Source: Galdieria sulphuraria
Taxonomy: Eukaryota > Rhodophyta > Bangiophyceae > Galdieriales > Galdieriaceae
DNA: 64,000 nt
Direction: 5' to 3'
Assembly (NCBI RefSeq): GCF_000341285.1
Contig: NW_005178426.1
Coordinates: 1 to 64,000 of the forward strand
Shown here: piece after piece, positions 52,969-64,000 of the stretch
How the letters are laid out: every line of letters starts with the position of its first letter
Position numbering within the stretch: the first letter of the stretch is position 1
Notes under the pieces: generated by a model
Seen by the model: the letters and a program-made list of their open reading frames with translations, nothing else
The model's database searches: none
Told to the model about the DNA's origin: nothing
Position numbers and translations under genes: made by a program

Positions 52969-55359
52969 TCATTCATTGTTTTTTGTCGTTTGTTTCGTCT
53001 TTCGATGACTCAATTTCACTTGTCCACGTTTACGATCATATGCAATAACTTCCACCATCAAAGGCTGCCCAATCTGTAAATTCAACTCTGTAGCTCTCAG
53101 AACCTTTTTATCAGAAAGTTCAGAAACGTGAACGAGTCCTTCTCGTCCTTGAAATAGTTCCACCATCACGCCATAGTCACGGATGTCCGTAATCTTACCC
53201 TGAAATTGAGTACCTGGAACCAAATCTCCGACAATTTCATAAATTCTTTTCACAGCTTTTTGATAGGATTCCAAAGAAGGTGCTTCAATGTCTACTCTAC
53301 CATTATCATCTACTTGAATATCCGCTCGAGTTTCTTCTATAATAGAACGAAGCTTATATCCACCTATTCCTAATAAGGAACTGCGTAACAATGGTTCAAT
53401 ATATAATGTACTACTTCGAGGAGCATTGGGTCTTAGATCCAACCGGGGCTTACCCAGACAATCATCCATGGTGCTCAGAATCCTTTGGTGAGCGGATGAT
53501 GCTTGTTGCAAGGCTTCTATTACAATAAATGGTGGTATACCTTGGACTTTAACATCCAATTGACATGCTGTAATACCATGCTTCGTTCCAGCAATCTTAA
53601 AGTCCATATCTCCATGGTGATCTTCAATGCCCAGTATATCCGTCAAAAGAATATATTCAGACGAAGCATTTTCAGGTTTCCGAAAAAGATTATCTACAGA
53701 GTCATTTGTGAAATGAGTTACTTTTGTTCCATTCCATACAAGTCCTATCGAGATACCGGCGACTGCCCTTCTCAACGGGATACCAGCGTCCATAAGTGAA
53801 AGTGAAGCAGCACAAACGGAAGCCATAGAAGTAGAACCATCACTTCCTGTGGCTATAACGTTCACTCGAACTGTATACGGAAAATTTTCGGAATCCAACA
53901 AAAAACGTAAAGCCTTTTCTACAAGTGCTCCATGACCAACTTCGCGGCGATTTCTTCCATAACTTGTGCCGACTTGACCATTGCAATAAGGAGGAAACCT
54001 ATAATGTACCATAAATTTATTCTCCTTTGCTCCACCGGCATAAGACTGCATTTTCAATGCACGTTCGGTAGGTCCAATAGTAGTAACTCCAACTACTTGA
54101 GTGTCTCCTCTTTCAAATGTAGAAGAGCCATGGACCACAGGCAAAACTTCTACTTGAGCTCTTAAAGGACGAATTTCATCCGAATATCTTCCATCACATC
54201 TGCGTACAGAACAACTGGACTCTCGAATCGACTGTAAGGCCAACCTTCGGAAGACTTGATGCTCTACATCATGCAAATAAGACGCTATTTCTTGGCTATC
54301 TACGTTTGTGAACAAAAAACCTAGTTCTTGTACAGCTCTTTCATTTACTTCAGTTAGTGCTTTGCGGCGTTCCATTTTAGTGAAATAATGACCATCTCGA
54401 GGTGAAAATATTTCTTCAAACAGACCTTCATACTTTTTGGCAGCTAACGCAAGTTGTTCATTTTTGATTTCCGATGGAACTGCCATCTCGACAATATTCT
54501 TTCCTTTCAAGAAATGTTCTTGAAAATCAATCATTTCTCTAGCTTTCTCATGAGCTAATTGCAATGCCTCTTTTAAAATAGGAATAGGTGCTTCGTTAGC
54601 ATCTGCTTCGATCATGACTGTCTTATATCTTGTACAGGCATAGAAAAGGTTAAGATTACTTCTCGCATATTCTTCAAAACTGGGATTGATCACAAAATGA
54701 TCATCGACACGAGAAACTCGCACTGCACCAACTGGTCCTTGAAAAGGTACACTTGATAACAATAGCGCAATGGAGGCAGCATTCATGGAAAGTACGTCAG
54801 CATCCTTATCTCCCTTTGCGCTAAAGACACTGCACGTTAACTGCAGGTCGTCTTGAAAAGAACCAGGTAACAAGGGTCTTAGAGATCTATCAATGGCTCT
54901 CGCTGTAAGAATTTCTTTGTCTGTCACAAAAGTGTCCCTCCTGTTATACGTTCCCGGAATGAATCCTCCGGCACTAGCTTCTTCTTTATAATCTACCTGC
55001 AAACTTACAAAATCTTTCTTCAAAGAAGAATCGAGTGCAGGACTTCTCGCAACTGTGACAAGAACGGAGTTTTCATTTTGTTTCGACAAACAAGAAGCGT
55101 CTGTGATAGGTGCATATCTGCCTGTTTCAAACGACCAAGTATCTCCACAAAAATTCTTGGATAGTTTTACTGCATTCGACAACGCTGCAGATATGGGATA
55201 TGATATAGAAGAAGAGCCACTGGCAACTGAAGAACAACGTCTGCACGGGAATAACAAGTACGGTAAACGAAAGGTTATCTTCGTTGCTCGAATGCAGACA
55301 ATGGCCGACAACATCCAATCATCGGTAAAGAAATAGTCTACGCCCATTCTTATGTTCAT
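52969..55359 (-). CDS. PNP: Organellar polynucleotide phosphorylase (PNPase)
   Basis: A single exon from ATG 55359 encodes 796 residues; ATG 55314 is an alternative start for the presequence. An N-terminal ~60-residue targeting-like region precedes RNase PH domain 1 (NENSVLVTVARSP... RRDTFVTDKEILTARAIDRSLRPLLP). A helical linker and RNase PH domain 2 follow (GDTQVVGVTTIGP... RREVGHGALVEKAL... GSDGSTSMASVCAASLSLMDAG). A KH domain (LLGIGGYKLRSI) and a C-terminal S1 domain (FQGKITDIRDYGVMVELFQGREGLVHVSEL) complete the bacterial-type layout. It degrades or tails RNA in plastids or mitochondria. Confidence 0.95.
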   Translation of the reverse strand: MNIRMGVDYFFTDDWMLSAIVCIRATKITFRLPYLLFPCRRCSSVASGSSSISYPISAALSNAVKLSKNFCGDTWSFETGRYAPITDASCLSKQNENSVLVTVARSPALDSSLKKDFVSLQVDYKEEASAGGFIPGTYNRRDTFVTDKEILTARAIDRSLRPLLPGSFQDDLQLTCSVFSAKGDKDADVLSMNAASIALLLSSVPFQGPVGAVRVSRVDDHFVINPSFEEYARSNLNLFYACTRYKTVMIEADANEAPIPILKEALQLAHEKAREMIDFQEHFLKGKNIVEMAVPSEIKNEQLALAAKKYEGLFEEIFSPRDGHYFTKMERRKALTEVNERAVQELGFLFTNVDSQEIASYLHDVEHQVFRRLALQSIRESSCSVRRCDGRYSDEIRPLRAQVEVLPVVHGSSTFERGDTQVVGVTTIGPTERALKMQSYAGGAKENKFMVHYRFPPYCNGQVGTSYGRNRREVGHGALVEKALRFLLDSENFPYTVRVNVIATGSDGSTSMASVCAASLSLMDAGIPLRRAVAGISIGLVWNGTKVTHFTNDSVDNLFRKPENASSEYILLTDILGIEDHHGDMDFKIAGTKHGITACQLDVKVQGIPPFIVIEALQQASSAHQRILSTMDDCLGKPRLDLRPNAPRSSTLYIEPLLRSSLLGIGGYKLRSIIEETRADIQVDDNGRVDIEAPSLESYQKAVKRIYEIVGDLVPGTQFQGKITDIRDYGVMVELFQGREGLVHVSELSDKKVLRATELNLQIGQPLMVEVIAYDRKRGQVKLSHRKTKQTTKNNE

Positions 55360-55478
55360 AGTGACTGTCTGAAAATAGAAAATATCTACAATATCTTACA
55401 CTCTGTTGACAAAAATGAAAAGTACAAAGTATAAAAGAGAGGCTCATCAAACAGGAGGTCAACAAACATAATTGGATT

Positions 55479-55507
55479 TATATATATATATATTTATATA
55501 TATATAT
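55479..55507. repeat. TA microsatellite
   Basis: A TA run with one interruption, in the divergent promoter between PNPase and the ubinuclein-like gene. Confidence 0.9.
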
Positions 55508-55608
55508 GTCTACGGGCTTTATTGTACAAAAAAATGCTAATTTTGGTTTAGGCGCCAATCCGACATGAAACTGGGTTAAAAGTATTCTTAGCACAAGTCA
55601 AGTTATCT

Positions 55609-57932
55609 ATGGCAATTTCCATTAAAATTACTCCTGGAGAAACAAATAGAGTAAGTTCTTTCACTTGGTTTTGAGTATTTTAATAACCTTGGTAATAGGT
55701 CGACCTGAAAAAAGTAGAGCGAGTACTTCGTGAAGAGAAACCAATCCAATACAGCACTCCTGAACCATATTCTACGAAAGATAACCTTCTCCTTCCCAAA
55801 GGATTAGATGGTGTTGTAGCAAAATACAGTAAAATGTAAGTAGAAGTTTTACAAACGGCGGGAGAAAGTAATAATCTTTACGTTAGTAACAAGAAATCTT
55901 CAAGGTCCACCCGTGACGACTACGATATGAACGATGATTTTATTGACGACTCTGAAGCAGTGGAGTTGTTTGAAGATGTAAAGGAAGAATTGGAACAGGA
56001 TTTTTATATTTGTTCGGAAGAGCTGGAGGAACTTTTTGAAGAAGAAAGAATTGAGCCTTCAAGTGCACGCGAGAGAAGTAATTCTTTAGAAGACTCTTTC
56101 TCTGAACATTCGCAGATACCAACGATTATTGAATACACTTACGAAGAAATTTGTGAAAAGCTTGAGCCCATTCCTGAGGCTGTCAAAAGTTGTATTATTA
56201 GTCTGAAGGAAGTTTTGGAATCAAGTAATTTGTCAAGACGTAGCTTTACTTCTACCTATGTTGCCTCTTATATTAAGAATCTTTTTGTGACTGGAGCTCA
56301 ATATAGTCTTGCACAGAAAGCAAGCTTTGGCGAAAATGGTGCTGTAAGATGTTACTTGTCGAAGCAGCTTTGGAGTCATATCAAGGCACTTTTCAACTGT
56401 AAGGGCTTGAGTAAATATCGTTGCAGTAAGAAGAACTTTGAAGAAGATGCATTTTCTGTATTTCATAGTGAGTGGAAGCATATGGTGCGAAACGAAAAAG
56501 AGGAGATACTTTCAGATTTGAAACATGCACTCAGACTTGCAACCGATAGTCATTTCGAACAAAGACCTTTGAATGATTCCGAGAATGTGAAAGGTCAAGA
56601 TCAAGATTCTTATTTTTCAATGAACTCACATAAGATCGACTCTGTTGAAACTCAGACACAAGGTTCAGAAGGTGCTGAAGAAGATATTTCGGCATCGCCA
56701 GCTAGAAGATGTAAAAGGAAAGCTGCTACTATGGCAGCGGAAGAAATTTCAAATTTGGCAGTACACGGTTCTACGCAATCACCTTTAAAAAAGAAGAAAC
56801 TGCGAATAGAGTGGTCAGAGAGCATTGACAAACTTGTCTATAATTATTTTGTGAAAAAATTGGCCCAAATTCGATGTCGGGATTTGGGAAAATCAAAGAA
56901 GAATGAGAGTGCGGAAAGTGCAACGGAACTGTTGAATGCAGCATTTTCAGAATATGATGTCACTGAAAAAGATCTTATAGACGCGTATCGCCGACACAAA
57001 GCAGAAATCAAACGCTCACAACGACAGAAGAGTATGTATCTTGTTGATTTGTCTAATGGTTACAATAGTGAATAATTGGAATAGGTAAGGAAAAACGCGA
57101 AGAAATTAAGCGAAGAAAGGAATTAGCAGCGCAGAAGAAATGGGAACGAGAGCAAAACCCAAACAAACATCAAGCAGAGCAACCAAAAGTTTTCAGCAGC
57201 ACGGAGTCAAAGGGGCTGAATCATATCGAAGCAATAAGAGAGCCAGATGATGTGAAAGGTATGGGATCCGACATATACTTAGCTTCAATGAAGTTATTGG
57301 CTTGTTTAGACACTCTACAGAATACGATACCCAAGGTTCACGTCACTTCCGTAGAAAAGAATGAGACAGTGGATACACTTTCAAATACTCATAGTGCCGA
57401 AGCAACATCAGTGGATCGCAATCGTATGAATAGCTCTGAAAATGGCGTTGTGGGAGAAAGCACGCCTTTGCCTTGCAATAAGACTCATGGTGTCAAACCT
57501 AAACTGATTTCGAATTCCACACCGAAACCCTCTCAAGCCTCTGAGAAACCAATGCAACCAAGCAAGGTCAAGTACAAAAAATCGGATTCATCAAGGAAGA
57601 GTAAGCACTTGTACTTCTTCCAACATCACTTTTGGAACTGACCTTCTTTTACAGCTTCGAATGCAGGTTTAGGTCTTAAGAAGGAAGGAACAGGTAGTTC
57701 TCATGTCATGTCTAAGAATGGGAATGACGCCGAGTCCGAGTTCGTAGAAAATGCTTGCGAAATATCACAAAATTCGAAATCAAAACCAAAGAAACATCGT
57801 TCGAGGTTTCCTTCAACTGGTTTGAATGAGAAGATCTTTAAAAAGCTTGCAAGCATTAGTGAAACCCCAAGTGTAGGGCAGAGACGAATTCCTGCAGGTT
57901 TTGCTGCCGAAGTTGAAGCAGCTGTAGAATAG
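55609..57932 (+). CDS. Ubinuclein/HPC2-like histone chaperone subunit
   Basis: Five exons (55609-55650, 55699-55835, 55887-57031, 57085-57600, 57655-57932; introns 48-54 nt) give 705 residues. The Hpc2-related domain is recognised by YDMNDDFIDDSEAVE after a basic SRSTRDDYD segment, the hallmark that contacts HIR/HIRA. A ubinuclein-type middle region (IPEAVKSCIISLKEVLE...), basic NLS patches (RRCKRKAA, LKKKKLRI) and a helical KR-rich segment (KEKREEIKRRKELAAQKKWEREQ) follow. It is part of the HIR complex depositing H3.3/H4. The splicing sites rebuild one continuous frame. It is divergent from PNPase. Confidence 0.85.
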
Positions 57933-58724
57933 TGCTGAAGGGTTTCTTGTTTCATAAATTCATGATGTTTGAGAACTTGCTATTTTCAAGGGGCTGCGCG
58001 GCGTTTTTACTGTAATTGCATTCTTCTTCTTGTTTTATTTCGCTAGTAAAGCTATAGATGTATGAAAGATAGGCAAGTCCAAAACAAAATCGAAGTCTTA
58101 TTTTTTCGCAAGTACTACCGAAATGGGGAGAGAGAGTATTTGGCCATATACAGTCTTAATACATATGAGTGTGAATAAACAAAAGTTTTTCCACCTTCCA
58201 CGAAATGTAGGTGAGGAATGTTGCAAGCAAACGATATTTCGGACTCTGAAATAGGAGCAAAAAACTCCAAGTCTCGATAAACGACGAAAAAGGAACCCTC
58301 TTCTCAAGAAAACACTCCACTAAAGCGAAGTTTTCCAAGGGAAACAAGAACATATCTTTCGAAGAACCAACTACCCAAAAGATTTTTATGGAGCATCGGA
58401 AGTGTTTGCAAGGCTCCTTGCATACTCTGTATATCACCTTATTGCTGTGGTGTTCAAACTATCTTTCTAGATTCCAACTCCAAGAGCTTTGTACGTGTCT
58501 GTCCATGATTTCTCAAAGGGCGGCAACTGCTCCTCGAGCTGTCTAATTCATCATATGCTCGTTCGGATTTCACTGAAAGCGTTGCTTCCATGGCCATTGT
58601 GATTTTTTATCATAAATTGTTTTTGGAGAACCTGTTGTGACGATAACAAACGCTTTTATTATCATTTATCTATCGATTTTGCATTATTCTTCACTATAGT
58701 ATCGGAAACATCTATATAAAACCC
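57933..58724. other. Gene-poor spacer before the kinesin gene
   Basis: Nearly 0.8 kb. It contains a minus-strand ATG frame of 47 residues (58597-58454, starting MAMEATLSVKSERAYDEL) that reads like protein but could not be joined to further exons. No RNA gene is recognised. Confidence 0.45.
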
Positions 58725-61444
58725 ATGGTTGCTTCCACTACAGAAACTGAAGTATCACAGACAACCAAACCGGAAGAAAATGGAGGCGACAAGGATATCT
58801 ATGCGCAACTGGAAGAAATAGCAGCATCCACTAGTGAATGTGTGCGTGTTGTTATAAGAATAAGACCACTCAATGAAAGAGAACAGAATACGTTGCCATG
58901 TTTAGAAGTTGGCGATGGAGGTAGAAATATCGTAGTAAACGACCAAGGAAATGCCAAAAAATTTACGTTTGATAGTATTTTTCCTATTGATGGGAAACAA
59001 GAAGATGTCTTTCGTAATGTAGCAAAACCAATCATAGATTCTTGTTTAGCAGGATACAATGGCACCATCTTCGCCTACGGTCAAACAGGATCTGGCAAAA
59101 CTTTCACTATGCAAGGACCGGAGGAAAGCATTCAAGCTCAGTCAGGCGATATCAGACAATTGAGAGGAATCATGCCCCGAGTATTTGAATATATCTTCGA
59201 CAGTATCCAAAAAGAACGGGAAGAAAAGGGTAGCGCAGTTGATTATGTAGTCAAATGTGCCTATTTACAAGTATATAATGAAACCATCACCGATTTGCTG
59301 ACACCTTCTCAACACAATCTGAATATTCGTGAAGACACATTGAAAGGCGTCTATGTGGAAGATCTTACTGAGGAGGTTGTAAAGCATCCCGAAGATTGTT
59401 ATAGAGTATTGAGAAAAGGAGTTGCTAATAGAACTGTTAGTGCAACCTCCATGAACCAGGAGAGTTCCCGTTCTCACGGAGTTTTTACTGTGATAATTGA
59501 AAGAAAAGAAGAGAAGCCTGACAATCTAGTCTCCAAGAGAGTGTCACGACTCAATTTGGTCGACTTGGCAGGATCCGAAAGACAAAAGTTAGCAAAAACA
59601 TCTGGACAAACGCTAAAAGAAGCAAGCAACATCAATCGATCTCTCTCTGTCTTGGGTTACGTGATAATGGCTTTGGTTGATGCCTCCAATGGAAAAGAAC
59701 GTCACATCAATTATAGAGATTCCAAATTGACGTTTCTATTGAAAGACTCACTAGGAGGAAATGCAAAGACTTGCATGGTAGCGACAGTTAGTCCCAGTGA
59801 TTTGAATCTGGGAGAAACCATTTCTACGTTAAAGTTCGCTCAGCGAGCTAAGTATATACGTAACAAAGCATATGTCAATGAAGAGACTACTGGAAGTTTA
59901 GTACAGTTACAAGCAGAAGTTCGAAGGCTACAAGATTTTGTTAGACAGCTGTTGGCAGAACGAGAAAACTCGGTTACTTGTAAGCCTGCCAACGAACAAG
60001 AACGAAATTCGAACGAATTGGTTCAACTCATGAAAGAAAGTGAAAGTGATACGAATTTGGATGAAGACAAGTCCTATGTCGATGAACGTTCAAGTCGAGA
60101 TTCTTCCTTTATTCATTCCAATGTGGAAGATACTGAAGAACTCTCCAAACTACTTGCATGTGCAGAACAACGTGAAAGAGAAATTGCTGATGAAAAACGA
60201 TATATTGAAGCTCTTTTGATGGAGTCACAGAATGAAAACAAGAAACGAAAAGCCAACTTTGAATTATTAGAGACCGCTTGGAAGAATTTGGCTGAAAAAA
60301 TATCCGCAATGGAAGACAATGAACTGGTAGATTCTCTGAACTTTTCTAACACTTGTGAGCAAGATACTCAGTCTTCATCTGATTCCATTTTGGAACAAGA
60401 AGAAGCAGTTACACGAAGACTTTGTGAGACAGTTTATAAGTTGACAGATCTTTTACAGACTACACAGAATGATAACAAGCACATGAAAGCACAGTTGGAA
60501 GAAAAGGAAACTTTATTAAACAATTTACAGACGGAGACTAAAATGAAGGACATTCACAAAGAACAAAATAACAACAAGGAAGGCAATAATAGTTTCTTGG
60601 CTATCCACGGCGATTCACCTGTATTGAATCGTCTCCGTAAAAAAATTGCGGATAGTCAAGAAAGCTCAGGCTTCCAGAAGAAAGAACTCGTTGATGAAAG
60701 TCAGTTGGACTATCGTGAACTTGCTCAGGTGGAGTTTCTGAAAGAACGTTTGGCAGAACTACTACAAATAGAGGCCAAACAAGGAGAAAATATGCAAAAG
60801 CTTAATGCAGAAAAGGTGAGTGAAATAGCTTTATTATGTTTTTGATTGTTTGGTTAAATAGTATCGTTTTCCAGGCTACTTTGGAAAAGAGTGTTGAGAA
60901 ACTCAAGGCTGAAGTGAACTTCTTAACTGAAGAACTACAAGCTGAGAAGGAAAATGCGCAACTATTAAGGGAGCAGTTTTCGGAAAGAGAGCGCAATACT
61001 GAGCATTTCAAAGATGATGCAGCTCAAATGGAAGAGAAGATTCAACATTTGCAAAGCAAAGTTCGTTCACTGCAGACCTATCGAGTACAACTGCAGCGTT
61101 TGGTAGACCAACAGTCTGAAGAAATCAAAAGTCTTCGGTTGCGAGCACAGAACGCATGGGACGAACTTATTCATGCTAGGCAAGATTTTGAAAGCCAAGA
61201 GAGACTCCGAAGTGATCGATTGGAGAAGTTATTTGCAGAACTTGCCAAGCATCAACGACAAGATGCAGGTAGAAATGACCAAAAGGCAGCAGCATATGCT
61301 ATCAAAGAACAGATGAAGCAAAATTTGCAAACAATGAACAACGTAAAGGATGTAAAGAACATGCCGCCTTTGGAGCCTCTTATGAATAAGGCTTTGGAGT
61401 TTCTTCTGAAACAAGCTTCTGGAGCAAAGATTGCTTCTTCATGA
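58725..61444 (+). CDS. Kinesin-12-like motor protein (KIF15 family)
   Basis: Two exons (58725-60815, 60875-61444; 59-nt intron) give 886 residues. The N-terminal motor domain (about 40-385) has VRVVIRIRPL, P-loop GQTGSGKT near residue 119, switch I NQESSRSH and switch II LVDLAGSERQK. The neck region reads QRAKYIRNKAYVNEETTGSLVQLQAEVRRL, as in KIF15/kinesin-12 and plant phragmoplast kinesins. The remainder is a long coiled coil ending in KALEFLLKQASG. The likely role is plus-end-directed spindle or cytokinesis motor. A TATAAA string lies five bases before the ATG, too close to be its TATA box. Confidence 0.93.
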
Positions 61445-62112
61445 GAGAAAACACTTTCTTCCGCAATCTTCTCTTGCGTAGTTGATATGTTTTGTTCGAA
61501 TGCGTATACAACTATCCATCCTGTTCACTGCTATTTCTTTCTTCCTTTCTTATATATATATATATATATAAATAAATAAATAAATAAATAAATAATTGTG
61601 TTTTCGGATATGACGCGAAGATGAATATGTTGCTTATTTGATAAATTTTTTACAACTCATTTCATACATGAATACTACGAATGTCCTGTCACTTTTCTCT
61701 TATAATTACTAGAAATTGGATAATGACACTTCTCCTTAGGAAAGCCTTGTAAGAATTTTACTGGAGAGAAAGAGTTTTTAGATCCAAGAGCACATTTGAA
61801 GGAAAACTGTCAAAGCTTATTCTCAATACAATACTAGTTTTGCTATCATTCGTATGAAGAATAACACTTATCAACTTGATATATCAAGGTTGATTGATAA
61901 TAGAGAAATAAATGCAAATATGAATTGACTCCTACAACAACAAAATGAGCATACAAATTTCAATCGTTTGGAATCCAACAACTTGCCGTGGGTCGGCGTC
62001 TGCTTCGATCTTCTCGACTTCTTTGCCTCTTTTCTTCAACACTCAAAGGTATGTTGTCCTGACTATTTTATACTCTCAGTAACACTATAGTAGAAAAGTT
62101 TTCTTCTGTGTC
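61445..62112. other. Intergenic region with TA/AAAT repeats and a palindrome
   Basis: A TA run (61551-61570) is followed by AAAT units (to 61594). An imperfect 25-bp inverted repeat centred on CTTGATATATCAAG lies at about 61870-61895. The final 130 bp are the presumed promoter of the G3BP-like gene. Confidence 0.6.
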
Positions 62113-63531
62113 ATGGCTAGTTTAACCAGCACTTCTAACCTCTCGAACCCATCAAGTGTCCCGTCAAGAACAGCTACTGGACAAACTATTTCTTTAACTC
62201 CTTCCTTGGTCGGACAACAATTTGTAAAAACTTACTATGATGTGCTCTCCAAGAAACCTGAACATCTGTTCCGTTTCTACAAAGAAGACTCACAGTTCAC
62301 TGTTGCAACAGGCATACTTGAAAAGGCCACTTTACAAAGTGCACAGGGTCAAGAAGAAATCGGAAAGTTGGTGAAAAATATTCCTTTTGGTTCGTGCAGC
62401 TACAAACTTTCCAGCGTTGACGCACAAGGTTCAAGTAACGGTTCTATCGTGGTGCAGGTTACCGGTTACATTGCTCTTGAGGGTTCGTCTCTACGAAACT
62501 TTGCACAGACTTTTGTTTTGAATCCACAAGAGAAAGGTTTTTATGTTAGAAACGACATTCTTCATATGTTACAAGAGATGACTACTACACACAGTCAACC
62601 AGTTAAGGAAAATCTCCCAGACTTGAATACGAGCGGAGTTGACGTCACAAACAAAGTTACTCCAGTTGGGAAGCAACGAGAGAGTAACGTAGACTCTGTG
62701 TCAACTTCGACTTTGGCAGCTTCACAAAGTGAGGCACCACAACCACGAAATTCACCCACTCAGGCTCACCAAAAGTCAAGATCGCCCACAGAAACCCAAA
62801 ATCTTAAGAGTGAGTCTTTACATAGAACAACAACAGGAGAAACACTCCAAGGAATGGAGGACGAAAAGCTGCTCTCAGGCCAGCAGAAGAAGAGCTGGGC
62901 TTCTATAGTTGGATCAAAACCTACACCTTCGCAGAACGTGGTTCCCAATAATGTTGGCAATCAAATGAAACAGCGAGTTGCTCCTCCACAAGATAATATA
63001 AATAGAGAGAAGGTTGCAGGAGAAGAGAGAAAGGGAGAACGGCCGCGTGAACGTTCAGGAGCTTCCGTATATATCAGCAACTTTCCAAAGCACCTCACGG
63101 AAGAAATGCTTCTTGAAGAGTTTTCTCGTTTCGGTAAAGTGTTGAATGTTGACTTGCATCTAGAACGTGGATTTGCGTTTGTCGATATGGAATCGGTTGA
63201 AGACGTTGAGGCAGCAGTGGAAGCTTGGAACAGTCGGCCTCCAACTGCAGGTCCTTTAGCAGGAATGGATTTGACCGTTCAACAGAGGAAACCGTTGGCA
63301 AGAGGAAGTCGAGGTGGAAGAGACACTCGTGGAAGAGGATATGGAGGTGGATCCAGAGGAGGCCGCAACTTTGGTAATCGTGCTGGTGGTAGGAGAAGCA
63401 ACAGTGGCACTAGCGGAGAAGCTACTCGTAGTGGTGGTAGAGGAGGAGGGCGTTTTGCGGCAAATAGGACATCATATAGTGAGAGTGCTAGTCGCAGTTA
63501 TGGGCGCGTAACTGAGGAAGTAACTCAATAA
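62113..63531 (+). CDS. G3BP-like protein (NTF2 domain + RRM + RGG)
   Basis: A single exon from ATG 62113 encodes 472 residues. The N-terminal NTF2-like domain (about 30-160; VGQQFVKTYYDVLSKKPEHL, RFYKEDSQFT, FAQTFVLNPQEKGFYVRND) is followed by a disordered acidic/Ser-rich linker. An RRM (SVYISNFPKHLTEEML... RGFAFVDMES; residues about 318-400) and a C-terminal RGG tail come next. This is the G3BP/Rasputin architecture; these proteins dimerise via NTF2, bind RNA and nucleate stress granules. The kinship with ZFAND1 (stress-granule clearance) elsewhere in the window is functional, not positional. Confidence 0.92.
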   Translation: MASLTSTSNLSNPSSVPSRTATGQTISLTPSLVGQQFVKTYYDVLSKKPEHLFRFYKEDSQFTVATGILEKATLQSAQGQEEIGKLVKNIPFGSCSYKLSSVDAQGSSNGSIVVQVTGYIALEGSSLRNFAQTFVLNPQEKGFYVRNDILHMLQEMTTTHSQPVKENLPDLNTSGVDVTNKVTPVGKQRESNVDSVSTSTLAASQSEAPQPRNSPTQAHQKSRSPTETQNLKSESLHRTTTGETLQGMEDEKLLSGQQKKSWASIVGSKPTPSQNVVPNNVGNQMKQRVAPPQDNINREKVAGEERKGERPRERSGASVYISNFPKHLTEEMLLEEFSRFGKVLNVDLHLERGFAFVDMESVEDVEAAVEAWNSRPPTAGPLAGMDLTVQQRKPLARGSRGGRDTRGRGYGGGSRGGRNFGNRAGGRRSNSGTSGEATRSGGRGGGRFAANRTSYSESASRSYGRVTEEVTQ

Positions 63532-63771
63532 CAGAGTCACGTTGCTGCACTGATACTGAGTACAGGCAGAGAAGAAAAGAAGAGTCGAAGTGATAATCTA
63601 CACTCTACTTTGAGGGTAAGAAAAAATAGGTTCCTTCTCTCAGAAATAAAGGCGTCTTAGAAACTTTTATTTGCTTTCTTTTGTTGCTCTCCTCCCAAAG
63701 GAAATTTATGCAGTTAGTTATGTCCCAATTCGACTTGGATTGCAGTGATTCTAAATTGGGGAATTCTAAAC

Positions 63772-64000
63772 ATGGGGGTGCGTCGTTTTCAGGTTGGACG
63801 TGGAAAAGAAAGGCCATACGCCCTCATTCTTTCATGGGTAAGAACACTTCTCCTCTTGGTCATTCTGTCTTAACATGCTACCCGGCTTCTAAGGAAGACT
63901 AGACAGTTCTAGCAATACTTACTTTTTAGTAGAAAACAAAGACTAAAAAGAATTTCAGTTCGTTTTCTTTTGAACAGGAGGCCTACTCTCAAAATAGAGT
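63772..64000 (+). CDS. Start of an unidentified gene (partial)
   Basis: ATG 63772 opens a frame MGVRRFQVGRGKERPYALIL that runs 22 codons to a GTAAGA donor at 63838. A TTTTGAACAG acceptor at 63977 joins it in frame to EAYSQNRV at the window edge. The 140-nt intron is long for this genome. Two other frames overlapping this region (plus from TTG 63681, minus from ATG 63817) look less coherent. No family can be named from 30 residues. Confidence 0.4.

Noticed and set aside
58713-58720. TATATAAA as TATA box of the kinesin gene
   Set aside because: It is only five bases before the ATG, too close to direct transcription of that start codon.
60836-60874. In-frame ATG near the start of the second kinesin exon
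   Set aside because: It lies within the intron. The spliced join LNAEK/ATLEKS continues the coiled coil.
1-64000. tRNA, rRNA, CRISPR, transposon or virus-like elements
   Set aside because: I scanned the spacers for tRNA B-box-like motifs, long terminal repeats, transposase or polymerase motifs and regular spacer arrays, and saw none that could be supported.

Overview
The window is nuclear DNA of a unicellular eukaryote with a very compact genome. About forty protein genes fill 64 kb. Most introns are 42-82 nt with GT/GC...AG ends, and many neighbours are separated by only tens to hundreds of bases. The gene set is that of a photosynthetic eukaryote: spliceosomal and TFIIH parts, TOR, a V-ATPase subunit, a mitochondrial import motor, a plastid-type anion transporter and an organellar PNPase. 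Together with the tiny introns this fits an extremophilic red alga of the Galdieria type best. That identification is inference; no organism-specific marker was proven here. No rRNA, tRNA, CRISPR array, transposase or virus-like element was seen. Every start codon was checked against the bases, and exons were joined by reading frame, splice signals and, where possible, family motifs.

Layout. 1-3801: a divergent pair of secreted cysteine-containing proteins. The complete one carries 25 eleven-residue repeats followed by a Hedgehog-type autoprocessing (Hog/Hint) domain; the other runs off the left edge. 3918-11536: small mitochondrial-like protein, bromodomain protein, transcription-type cyclin, GT34 glycosyltransferase, Na+/H+ exchanger. 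11580-19217: patatin-like lipase, J-protein, WD40 protein, FCP1 CTD phosphatase, LST8. 19218-21711: an AT-rich gene-poor stretch with a decayed tandem repeat, then a secreted beta-helix protein. 21985-29966: ABC half-transporter, GNAT acetyltransferase, SERAC1-like lipase, RBM39/CAPER splicing factor. 30259-38949: AN1 zinc-finger protein, SIW14/OCA-type pseudophosphatase, ANTR transporter, adenylate kinase, eIF3f, MscS channel. 39460-46336: 2Fe-2S protein, SNU13, TIM14/Pam18, an unknown multipass protein, LSG1, CPSF6-like protein, FAM210-like protein. 46543-52548: PPWD1 cyclophilin, an orphan type I membrane protein, V-ATPase subunit e, TFIIH p34/Tfb4, PRKRIP1-like protein. 52969-64000: PNPase, ubinuclein/HPC2, kinesin-12, G3BP-like protein and the start of an unidentified gene.

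How the genes relate. There is no operon logic. Many genes are head-to-head pairs sharing 60-500 bp promoters, and several converge tail-to-tail with almost no spacer (2 bp in one case, a 4-nt overlap in another). Functionally the window is rich in RNA polymerase II and RNA-processing factors (bromodomain, cyclin, FCP1, TFIIH, CPSF6, RBM39, SNU13, PPWD1, PRKRIP1), mitochondrial/plastid proteins, and secreted or membrane proteins of unknown role. Notable points are the Hog-hendecad pair with a shared promoter motif, three well-supported GC-AG introns, and two adjacent genes whose first coding exon is only the ATG.
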